Below the pieces are notes generated by a model. It was not told the origin of the DNA and ran no database searches. It saw only the letters and a list, made by a program, of their open reading frames with translations. From contig NZ_CP134605.1 in the NCBI RefSeq assembly GCF_031844685.1, forward strand, positions 3,306,001 through 3,370,000: a stretch of 64,000 nucleotides of DNA. Reading direction: 5' to 3'. Origin of the DNA: Streptomyces sp. ITFR-21. Its GTDB lineage: Bacteria; Actinomycetota; Actinomycetes; Streptomycetales; Streptomycetaceae. Of this stretch, positions 37,136 to 45,900 are shown in pieces (the first letter of the stretch is position 1; each line of letters opens with the position of its first letter). A program made the translations under genes and the position numbers.

Positions 37136-38101
37136 TCAGCTGGTGGTGGGCTGGGCGCCGGTCACGTCCACGTCGACGTGCACGACGCTGCTGGCGATGG
37201 CGGCCTGGACGGCGGCCACGACGGCGGCGGTGTCGACGCCGGAGCCGATGAGGCGGCCGGCGAGGGTTTCGACGGTGGCGGTGAGGGCGCTCACCTGGGT
37301 GAGGAGGCTCTGGGTGTTCGCGGCGGCCTTGGCCGCCTGTCCGTACCCGGCCCAGAGGGCGCCGCGGACGGTCACGGTGTCGGCGCCGGGTTTGGTGGGG
37401 TCGTCGATGCGGGTGTCGAGCAGGGTCTTGGCGTCGGCCTGGCTGAAGGTCACGGTGTCCTCCTGGATGGTCGGGATGGTGCCGGCCGCCCACGTGCGCA
37501 GGTCGGCCGGGGACATGTAGATGACGGTCTGGTCGCGCGGGACGCTGGTGAACTGCCAGCCCCACAGCGGCGCGTCGATCATGGGCTTGGGCAGGGCTGC
37601 GGCCTGCGCGAAAGTGCGGCCCTGGACCGGGTACGCCGGGTACCAGTAGCCGTCCGCGTTGGCCGGGTAGTGCCGGGCCGCTGTTGCGCGCGGGGTGTAG
37701 CAGAGCACCCGCTGACCCGGGAATGCCCGCTTCACCGCGGCAACCCACGCGGTGGCGTAGGCGTGGATCTCGGCGTCGGTGGCCCCGGTGTAGTTCTTCG
37801 CCCCGTTCGGGTAGGGCTCCAGGTCAAGGGCGTGCACGAACCGGCCAGCGGTAGCGAAGGGGCGCACCGTCTCGATGTAGTTCGCGGCCTCCACGGTCTC
37901 CGACTGGTTCGGCCAGGCGAAGTGGTAGGCACCGGGCACCAGGCCGGCCGCCTTGATGTCGGCGATGTGCCGGGCGAACCAGGCGTCCTTGGTGCGCTGG
38001 CCCTCTGACGCCTTGGCGATGCCCATGTGGACGCCGAACCCGGCCCAGTTCTGGTGGGCCGGCTGGTTGCCGGACACGTCCACGGCGTAGCTGACTGCCA
38101 T
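37136..38101 (-). CDS. Phage endolysin, GH25-type lysozyme
   Basis: 321 residues. The GH25 fold shows VSYAVDVSGNQP, GAYHFAWPNQSE and the catalytic ALDLEP (DxE). It cuts the MurNAc-GlcNAc bond. The C-terminal 110 residues (VTVRGALWAGYGQAAKAAANTQSLL onward) are helical, and the extreme end is Ala/Val-rich without a known wall-binding domain. No signal peptide, so export depends on the holin. GGAGG before ATG 38101. Confidence 0.9.
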   Translation of the reverse strand: MAVSYAVDVSGNQPAHQNWAGFGVHMGIAKASEGQRTKDAWFARHIADIKAAGLVPGAYHFAWPNQSETVEAANYIETVRPFATAGRFVHALDLEPYPNGAKNYTGATDAEIHAYATAWVAAVKRAFPGQRVLCYTPRATAARHYPANADGYWYPAYPVQGRTFAQAAALPKPMIDAPLWGWQFTSVPRDQTVIYMSPADLRTWAAGTIPTIQEDTVTFSQADAKTLLDTRIDDPTKPGADTVTVRGALWAGYGQAAKAAANTQSLLTQVSALTATVETLAGRLIGSGVDTAAVVAAVQAAIASSVVHVDVDVTGAQPTTS

Positions 38102-38158
38102 CTGTCCTCCGGGCGCGTGCGATAGCCCCGGCCGGGCGGGCACGGGGCGGGGTGGGGG

Positions 38159-39382
38159 TCAGGGGCAGCCGACGAGCACCGTGGTCCAGGCGATGCTGGC
38201 CGGAGATCCGGTGGTGCCCCAGGTTTCGTAGGCGACGCCGAGGTGGGTGCGGTCGGTCTTGACGACGTCGGAGTATGCGGCGTGCACGTCGGGCCCGGTG
38301 ATCTGGGCGATGGTGCGCCAGGTGATCCCGCCGTCATCGGACCGGCGCACCGTCAGGTTCTGGCGGACGCTCGGATCCTCCGGGGCGGAGAACAGCAGCG
38401 GGGCACACGAGACGCCGGCCGGGAGGCCGTGGTCCTGCAGCAGGGAGCCCTCGACCTCGGGGACGGTGAGGGCGGGCATGGGCCGGGCGGGGGCGGTGAA
38501 CGTGCTGCCGCTGCTGGTGCTGTAGGTGTACGCGCGGCCGAGCGGCGGGTCCTGGCTCGCCCCGTCGACGTTGCGGGAGCTGAAGTACATCCGGCCGTCG
38601 AGGAGTTCGGCGGCTGTCGTCTCGTCCGGGCGGATGGGGTCGTCGTCCGCGCTGTGGTCGTCGACCGCGCCCAGGCGCCACGTGGCCCCGTCGTCGTCCG
38701 AGATCAGGGTCTGGATGCCGCGCTGGTCACGGGTGCTGAGGGTGTGGTCTGCGGCAATGACGAGCCGGCCCATGGCTGCGCCGTGCTGGATGGTGACGCC
38801 GTGGCCGGGGCCGGTGGCGTACCAGCGCCAGCCTGCCCGTTTCACCTGGGCGGTGATCTCCCGGCGGGCGGACCAGGTGGCGCCGGCATCGTCCGAGGTC
38901 TGGACGAAAACGCGCCGCGCGTCGGCGGCGCTGACGGTGCCGGCCTGGATGTCGTCCTGGGTGACGGTCCCGCCCTGCCGGCAGAAGACCAGGACCAGAG
39001 TGCCGTCGTCGGCGACCAGCGGGGTCGGGTTGCCGACTGCGTCGTACCAGTCGTCGGCCGCCGTGGTCTGCGCGGACCAAGTGCAGCCACCGTCCGTCGA
39101 CCGGCGCTCCACGATCGAGATGTCGCCGTTGTCGCTCGCCGAGTGCTTGCGGGCCTCGGCGAAGGCGACCAGGGTGCCGCGGACGCTGACCACCGCCGGG
39201 ATGCGGTAGGCGGCGTTCCCGCCTGTGTTGGGCGCCCACAGGGTGGTGGTGCAGTCGGCGGGCGTGGCCGGGCGGGCGGCGGGGGCCGGTGCGGCGCCGG
39301 CGGTGGTGGTGGCTGTGGTGGTGAGGAGTGCGGTCAGTAACAGGGCGGTGGTGGTGGCTGCTGTGCGGGTGTGTGCGGGCAT
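38159..39382 (-). CDS. Secreted exo-sialidase (GH33/BNR) encoded in the prophage late region
   Basis: 407 residues. A signal peptide (ATTTALLLTALLTTTATTT then AGAA) precedes a six-bladed propeller. The YRIPAVV motif carries the first arginine of the carboxylate-binding triad; EARKHSASDNGDISIVERRS holds the acid/base Asp; four Asp boxes read STDGGCTW, SDDAGATW, SDDDGATW and SDDGGITW; AAELLDGRMYFSSRN gives the Glu and second Arg; HAAYSDVVK the catalytic Tyr. All key residues are present, so it is probably active. It would free sialic acid (or KDN) outside the cell, or act on the virion. It sits between the tail genes and the endolysin. Confidence 0.88.
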   Translation of the reverse strand: MPAHTRTAATTTALLLTALLTTTATTTAGAAPAPAARPATPADCTTTLWAPNTGGNAAYRIPAVVSVRGTLVAFAEARKHSASDNGDISIVERRSTDGGCTWSAQTTAADDWYDAVGNPTPLVADDGTLVLVFCRQGGTVTQDDIQAGTVSAADARRVFVQTSDDAGATWSARREITAQVKRAGWRWYATGPGHGVTIQHGAAMGRLVIAADHTLSTRDQRGIQTLISDDDGATWRLGAVDDHSADDDPIRPDETTAAELLDGRMYFSSRNVDGASQDPPLGRAYTYSTSSGSTFTAPARPMPALTVPEVEGSLLQDHGLPAGVSCAPLLFSAPEDPSVRQNLTVRRSDDGGITWRTIAQITGPDVHAAYSDVVKTDRTHLGVAYETWGTTGSPASIAWTTVLVGCP

Positions 39383-39441
39383 GCGGAAGTTCCCCTTTTC
39401 CGGGGGTTGTCGGGGGTGGGCCGGGGCGTGCGGGGCGGGGC

Positions 39442-39891
39442 CTACTGGGGCAGGCGGACCGGGGTGAGGGAGATCCGGGTTATGGTGCCGGTGGTGCCGG
39501 TGATGGTCAGGGCCCCGGAGGCGGTGACCATCAGGTCGAGGGTGGCGGTGGTGGTCCCGCCCCATAGGCGGAAGCCTTCGATGTCGAGCGGCGGCCGGTG
39601 CTCGGCGTCGAGCTGGGCGATGACGGTCCCGGTGGTGAGGGTGCCGGGGATGATGCTGCCGAGCAGCTGCACGGCGCCGTCGACCTGGCGGCGGTAGGCG
39701 GGCAGGGCGGCGGTGCCGCCTGCGGGTGCCCACCCGGCTTGCAGGATCAGGTCCTGCCAGGGTTCGAGTTCGACGGCGGCGGAGATCCGGCGGGCGGCTC
39801 GGAGTTCGCGCAGGTCGCGGTCGAGGCCATTGACCCGGGCGGCGAGGGTGCGGGTGTCGCCGGGCAGGCGGTCGGCGGGCAGGCCGGTCAC
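39442..39891 (-). CDS. Phage minor tail / baseplate protein
   Basis: 149 residues from GTG 39891, GTGA overlap with the upstream gene. A short coiled coil (TRTLAARVNGLDRDLRELRAARR) leads to a beta-rich domain with repeats of Thr/Gly (GALTITGTTGTITRISL). Typical of a small tail-tip or fibre protein; the exact role is unclear. Confidence 0.7.
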   Translation of the reverse strand: MTGLPADRLPGDTRTLAARVNGLDRDLRELRAARRISAAVELEPWQDLILQAGWAPAGGTAALPAYRRQVDGAVQLLGSIIPGTLTTGTVIAQLDAEHRPPLDIEGFRLWGGTTTATLDLMVTASGALTITGTTGTITRISLTPVRLPQ

Positions 39892-40985
39892 GAGGTGTCG
39901 TCCTGGATGAGGATGGGGCTGACCTGGTCCTGGGCCGGGGTGAGTTTCCAGGAGTAGGCGCGGGCTACGACGTCCGCGCCGCCGGGGTGGCCGGGGCTCT
40001 GGCCGATGGGGATTTTCAGGCCGATGGAGTCGCCGATGGCCCAGTCGCGTCCGAGTCTGGGGGCGGCGCTTGCCGCTGCGGTGATGGTCCAGGTTGATGA
40101 GCCGGTCCGCTGCTGTGTGATGGTCTGCGCGGCGCTGGCGTTGAGCGCTGCAGGGTCGGTGATGTTGGTGCCGGGGGTGTAGCGGTAGACCCAGGCGGGC
40201 CAGCCCTGCGCGATCAGGTCGGTGGCGGTGTAGACGTCCGAGGACAGTCGGCTGGATCCTTCGCCCTCGCCCCGGGCCTGCACGATTGTGGCGCCTTTGC
40301 CGGCCTCGTAGCTTTCGGTCTGGGCGTAGTCGGTGACGCACCCGGGCAGGTCGAAGACGGCGTCCGGGTCGGGGCGTACGGTCCCGATCCGGGGGCGGAT
40401 TCGCAGGACGAGCTGTACGGCGGACCGGGTTGCGTCCGACCACTGGACGTCGATGGTCCACTCTGGCCAGCCGTCCATGCCCTGCAGCTCCTGTAGGACG
40501 GACAGGACGCTGCGGTCGTCGGTGTTCTGGACGGAGTAGATGCCGGTTACCCCGGACGCGGAGGCGTCCACCAGGAGGGGCGGTCCGTTGACCAGGAGGG
40601 CGCTGCTGACACCGGTCATGATGGCGACCTGGTCCGCGCCGCCGGACGCGTTGTAGGTGCCGGTGTAGCGGCGGTCCAGGTAGCACTCGGGCGTGGCCAT
40701 GCCGAGTGTGGCCGTCGGGGACAGGCCCCGGCTGCGGGTCAGCACGATGCCGGGCCACAGCGGCTGCTGGGTGAGGCGGTCGACGGCCACCAGCATGGAC
40801 CGGCCGGGCTGGGTGGCGTACTCCCAGTCGGCCGGCGCCCCGGCCAGGCCCAGGTCCGCGCTGACGCTGACGCTGGATCCCAGGTTGCGCTGGAGGCCGT
40901 CGGACGCGGTAAGCGACGGGAGTTCCTCGATTACCACCCCTGTCCGCAGGTCGCAGGCCACCCAGTTGAGCTCGACGGCGCTCAC
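39888..40985 (-). CDS. Phage minor tail protein
   Basis: 365 residues, GTG 40985, GTGA overlap. The sequence (CDLRTGVVIEELPSL, then GSSVSVSADLG and WPGIVLTRSRGLSPTATLG) is of the type found in tail hub proteins of actinophages that follow the distal tail protein. Likely part of the tail tip. Confidence 0.78.
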   Translation of the reverse strand: MSAVELNWVACDLRTGVVIEELPSLTASDGLQRNLGSSVSVSADLGLAGAPADWEYATQPGRSMLVAVDRLTQQPLWPGIVLTRSRGLSPTATLGMATPECYLDRRYTGTYNASGGADQVAIMTGVSSALLVNGPPLLVDASASGVTGIYSVQNTDDRSVLSVLQELQGMDGWPEWTIDVQWSDATRSAVQLVLRIRPRIGTVRPDPDAVFDLPGCVTDYAQTESYEAGKGATIVQARGEGEGSSRLSSDVYTATDLIAQGWPAWVYRYTPGTNITDPAALNASAAQTITQQRTGSSTWTITAAASAAPRLGRDWAIGDSIGLKIPIGQSPGHPGGADVVARAYSWKLTPAQDQVSPILIQDDTS

Positions 40986-42025
40986 GCGGCGATCTCGTAC
41001 TCGATCTGGCCGCGGACCGTCTGCTGGGTCGCCCAGGTCACACCTCCGAGGCCCTGGGTGTTGGAGAGCTGGAAGAGGCGGTTGTCGGTGGCGCTGAGGG
41101 GCGTCCACACCGTGAGCACGCTCTGGCCGGCCGTGATCAGCAGGTTCAAGTCCCAGCGGACGTTGGTCGGGGTGATGCCGTGTCCGGTGCCCACGCTCAC
41201 CGCCGTGCCGGCCCCGGAGGACGTGTACGGGATGGTGAAGGAGTGCGGGCCGGATCCGAAGGTGGTGTCGCTCGCCGTGGCGATTTCGAACTTCACTGTG
41301 CAGGAGCGGCCGATCAACATGGATCGGGCGGCCAGCGTCCCGGAGTGGAGGGCAGGGTCGGTGGTGGCGCCCTTCCACTGCATGGGGTAGTCGGTCCAGT
41401 CTCCGGGCGCCACCCATGTGCTGCCGTTCCAGGTTTCGATCATGTTGCGGATGAGGTTGTAGCGGACATGGCCGATGTACAGGCCGGCGGTGGCCAGGCG
41501 GGCGGAGGGGACGGGGGCGATGCCGCCGGGTGCGACGGCGGCGGGTCGCAGGTCGGTGACGGAGGGGGTGGTGCTGCCGGCGGGCACGGTGATCTGGGCG
41601 AGCGGGATCCAGATGAGGGTGCCGGCGGGGCTGGGCAGCGTGCCCGACCCCGGTGTGCCCGCGAGGTAGACGATGTCGGCTTTGAGCAGGCCGCCGGCGT
41701 CCACGGTGTTGTCCCATACCCGCAGGTAGACCAGGTCCAGGCGCTGGAGGCTGGCGTGGGCGGTGCTGACCGTTCCCGTCCATGTGGTGGAGTTGCAGGC
41801 CCGGTAGACGCCCTGGCCGGTGTACGGGAGGGCCGCGACGCCGGGGGCGGCACTGATGGACATCCCGGTCAGGGTGACGAGCAGGCCCGGGTCTCCTGGG
41901 CGGATGCCGCCGGTGCCGCCTGCGGCGGCACCGTTGGCTGCCAGCCACATCGCGTCGGCTCTGCGCAGTTCGGCCCCCGACAGGGAGAGGCTGTCGATCC
42001 ATGCGGGGTCGTCGGTGAATGTCAC
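40982..42025 (-). CDS. Phage tail / baseplate protein
   Basis: 347 residues from GTG 42025 with AGGAG upstream. Beta-rich, with a long QRLDLVYLRVWDNTVDAGGLL loop and a repeated ITVPAGSTTPSVTDLRP segment resembling baseplate upper proteins of Streptomyces siphophages. Precise role not recognised. Confidence 0.75.
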   Translation of the reverse strand: MTFTDDPAWIDSLSLSGAELRRADAMWLAANGAAAGGTGGIRPGDPGLLVTLTGMSISAAPGVAALPYTGQGVYRACNSTTWTGTVSTAHASLQRLDLVYLRVWDNTVDAGGLLKADIVYLAGTPGSGTLPSPAGTLIWIPLAQITVPAGSTTPSVTDLRPAAVAPGGIAPVPSARLATAGLYIGHVRYNLIRNMIETWNGSTWVAPGDWTDYPMQWKGATTDPALHSGTLAARSMLIGRSCTVKFEIATASDTTFGSGPHSFTIPYTSSGAGTAVSVGTGHGITPTNVRWDLNLLITAGQSVLTVWTPLSATDNRLFQLSNTQGLGGVTWATQQTVRGQIEYEIAA

Positions 42026-42035
42026 GACGGGGCTC

Positions 42036-42896
42036 CTATGTCCAGGCGGGCCGCCATGCGGCGGTCAGGGTTGCGGTTGCGCTGTAGACGGCGGCGCCGA
42101 AGAGGATCTGTGCGCCGCCGGGCGGGATCTGCGGCCAGTCACCGGAGAGGTTGCGGCGCCGGCTGGCGCCGCCGACCGTCGCGGTATGGGTGTCGGTGGC
42201 CAGCGTCAGGACGTCGCCGTTGGCCAGTTCGCCGTTGTAGGCCAGAGCGGTGACGGTGCCGTCGGGGTACCGGACGGAGACGGTGGGCTGCTGGACTGGG
42301 CCGGTGATGGTGAGACCGGGGTAGCTCACGATGGAGCCCTCGTTGTCGGCTTGTAGGAACCCGCTTACGGTGGCCGCGGACAGGGTCCACGGGGGCGCTG
42401 CTGGTAGGACCAGGCCGCCGGTGGTGGACGGCAGCCCGGTGCTGGCGGTGCGCAGGGTGGTGCCGTACCGGCGCGGGTCGGGGGCGGTGAGCAGCACGGA
42501 CCAGTCCAGGACCCGGTCGGTCATCCGTTCGGCGAGCACCTTCCCGGAGCGCCGGACGGTGAGCTGTTTCGGGATGGTCTCCCAGACGGTCAGGGTGGTG
42601 TCGGTCAGGGATGCCGCAGCCAGGAGGTGCTCCATTGCCCGGTCCATCGCCCCGCGGTCGGGGGCGAAGGCTTTCCCGGCGAGGGTGACGACCCGCTCGG
42701 CGAGGTAGACGGGGCTCATCCATGATCCGTGCGCCGCCTCCCGTGGAGTGACCGTCGTTTTCACGTCGGGTGAGTCCCAGCCGCTGATGGTCGAGCAGTG
42801 CCAGTGCACTCCCTCCTCGTCAACCTGGCCGAAGGTGATGCCGCCGAGCTGGATCGGCATCCCGCTGAACGCGAACCCCGGCGGCAGTGCGGCCAT
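42036..42896 (-). CDS. Phage distal tail protein (Dit-like)
   Basis: 286 residues. The N-terminal part (PIQLGGITFGQVDEEGVHWH) and VVTLAGKAFAPDRGAMDRAMEHLL match tail proteins following the tape measure in siphoviruses; the C-terminal part is a second beta domain (GLTITGPVQQPTVSVRYPDG). ATG 42896, with AAGGGG and 8-base spacing, is chosen over GTG 42902. Confidence 0.82.
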   Translation of the reverse strand: MAALPPGFAFSGMPIQLGGITFGQVDEEGVHWHCSTISGWDSPDVKTTVTPREAAHGSWMSPVYLAERVVTLAGKAFAPDRGAMDRAMEHLLAAASLTDTTLTVWETIPKQLTVRRSGKVLAERMTDRVLDWSVLLTAPDPRRYGTTLRTASTGLPSTTGGLVLPAAPPWTLSAATVSGFLQADNEGSIVSYPGLTITGPVQQPTVSVRYPDGTVTALAYNGELANGDVLTLATDTHTATVGGASRRRNLSGDWPQIPPGGAQILFGAAVYSATATLTAAWRPAWT

Positions 42897-42917
42897 CGTC
42901 ACGTCCCCTTTCTGCTG

Positions 42918-45900
42918 TCAGGTCAGGAACGCCATGTGTCGCGCCACGTCGGCCGCCTGCTCGGCGGTGGTCTGTCCGGCGCCGTGCAGGTGCGTCTCGT
43001 AGTGCTTGGTGGTGGTGTGCTGCACCACCGGTGCTGCGGCGCTCTGCCGGACCGGGGTCAGGTGGTATCCGAAGGCGGTCGCGGTCCGTGCGAGCAGTTG
43101 GCGGGAGCGGTCGGAGCCGTTCCAGGGGATCCAGGACTCGACCGTGCCGGCCTCGGCCGCGGTGACGGTGGTGGGTCGGTCGAGGATGCCGCCGCGTGCC
43201 ATCGCGACGCCCCCGGCAGCACCCTGGGCGGCGACCTGCTGCAGGAACATCGCGGTGTCCTGCTTGGGCAGGGAGCTGAGCTGTCTGCCGAGCTTGGGGA
43301 CCAGGGCCTGGATGGTTCCCCAGTCCAGGCCGGCCGCGATGACGTCGGCAATGCCCCGGCCGGGTCTGGCGCGCAGCACGCTGATCAAGGTCAGGGCGTT
43401 GGTGAGGTCGTCGGAGGACAGTGCGCTGGCTGCGGCGCTGGCCGCCGCGGCGGCGGCCTTGGCGCCGGAAGGGGATGTGACCGCTGCGGCGGCTATCGAG
43501 GCGGCGTTGTCGTCGCCCTGGGCGGCGAGCTGGGCGGCCAGATCCCCGTAGCCCATGCCCGCCAGCTTCAGAAGGTTGGCCTGGAACGCCTTGTTGCCGC
43601 TGGCGCTGGCCTTGAGCTGGCTGGTGTAGTCGGCCAGTGCTGCTTTCGCCGTCGGTGCCAGGGCTTTGAGGTTGGCGACGATGTCTTTGAAGGACTTGCC
43701 GGAGGCGTGGGCGAGGGCCTGGACGAGTGCCTGGCCGTCCTGGCCCATGTCCCGCAGCGTCTGTTCGACATCGGCGCCGGCGCGTTTGCCTACGGCGGCC
43801 AGGTTGGACTCCCAGGCGTGGTTGAGGCGCTGTGCGTCGGCGAGTTGCTTGGAGTACGCCGCCAGATCGAACCCGGTGGGTGCCTTCGCTCCCTTCCGCA
43901 CGCCAAGGTTCGCGTCGGCCGCGTAGACGGCGCTGCGGTCGGCGGTCACGGCCTTGGCGGCCTTGGCTGATGCCTCCCGGGCGCTGGTGAGTTTGGTCTC
44001 GGCGTCGGCCAGCTGCTTGGCGGTGTGCTTCCCCGACCGGACCGCGTCCAGGTTCTTCTCGGCGTCGCGCACGGCTTTGGTCTTGGTGGCCTGGTCGGCC
44101 AGTGCGCTGGTGAGCTTGGTCCAGGCGTCCTGCAGGCGCTGCACAGCGGTGGTGTAGCGGTCCATGCCGGCCCCGGAACCGAATGTGGCCGGCGGCTCGG
44201 CCGGGGTGTAGGTGAAGGAGTCCAGGCCGCCGGCGGCGTACTTCATGAAGCCGCCCTCGGCGAATGCGTCGAGGTCGTACCCGAACTGTTTTGCGACCTG
44301 CCGCAGGATTGCCGTCGACCTGATCCTCTTGGAGGGCGTCAGCGGGATGTACGCCTCACCTCCGGTCTCCGGCTCGGCCCACAGGCGCATGGCGCCGCCG
44401 GGGGCGATCTGCGCGACGTGCCGCTCGATGCCGCCGCGGGCGTAGGCGGAGAAGATGTTGCCGTTCGCGGAGCCCTTGTGCGGCCCCTGGGAGTAGTACT
44501 CGTCCGGGTTGATCCCGGTGCGGTGGGCGTTGATCGTGACTGTGACGGTGCGGCCGGACAGGGAGTTGACGTAGCTCTGGATCAGGTCCCGGGACGACTT
44601 GGCGCTGCCGGTGGGGATGGTGACCTGGATTTGCTTGCCCTGGGTGTGCTGGATGGTGAATCCGAGGGTTTCCAGGGCCTTCTGGGCGTCCTTGGTGAGG
44701 GTGTCGATCCGGACGGTGCGGCCCCGGGTTCTGCCAATCGCACTCTGCAGGGTGTCCAGGTCGGTGATGGACTGCGCGGTGTCCACCGATACGTCGAGCT
44801 GCTTGCCGGGCAGCTTCTTGGCGATCAGGTCGTCCAGGCCGCGGGCGGCCTTCGCGGTCGGGGCGGTGATCTCCATCTGCCGGCCGCCGGGCAGCGTGTG
44901 GACCTTGAAGCCGAGGGCGGTGATGTCCTTGGTGGCCTCGGCGGTCAGTGCGGTCACCCGGATCTTGGAGTCCTTGGGCAGGTGTCCGGCCAGGCCCTGG
45001 ACGTAGAGGAGGTCCTTGGTCGTCTCGTCCAGGCCGGGTGTCGACATGGTGATAGCCAGGTTCGAGGGGATGAACCCCATCTGCGCGGCGAGGATCTGCG
45101 CCTGCTCGGTGGTCAGGCCGAATTTGGTCGCGGCGGTGACTGCGGTCTTCCAGGAGGACTCCATGGCTTTCTCGGCCTGCCGCAGCGCGGGCACGACCGC
45201 CGTGCCTTGTGAGCGGGCATAGTCGTAGGTCGCCTGCGCGGCGCCGGCCGTCGACTCATTGAGGCCCTGCATCTTGGTCCACAGCGCCTGGCCGTTGGCC
45301 GTGGTGGTATTCAGCGAGCCGTCGACCTGCAGCAGCTGCTCTTTGTAGCCCTTGGCCTTGTCGACGCCCTCCTGCCAGGCGGAGTTGAGGTCCAGGATGG
45401 CCTGGTTCTGGTCGGCGACCGCGGCCTGTACATCGAGTTCGCCCCCGGAGAGCAGGTCGAGGGCGGTGTGCAGGGCGCGGGCTTTGGTGTCGGCGTCCGC
45501 GCTCGCCTGGGCGAGGGTGTCGATGGCGTCGGACAGCCGGCTGGTAGGGGCCTGGCCGGCGGCGACCGCGTCCTGGTAGTCGCGTGCGTCCTGGACGGCT
45601 TTGCGGTAGTCCCCGGACAGGCCGGTCAGCTGCCCGGCCAGCTCGTGCGCGGCGGCGCCCTGCCTGGTGTACACGGTGTAGGTGTCGCCGCCGGTGCCCG
45701 GTTTGGTGAACGTCGCGGACTGGGCTGCGGCGACCGCATCCAGTTGCTTCCTGACCGTGCCCAGGCTGGTGCCCTGGCCGAGATAGGCGTTCACCAGGTC
45801 CCGCATCGGGACCTTCGCGGTGCGGGCCAGGTCGACCAGCCGCTTGCCGGAGTCCGCGGACTTCTGCTGCATCAGGTTCTGGGTGGCGATGTCGCGGACG

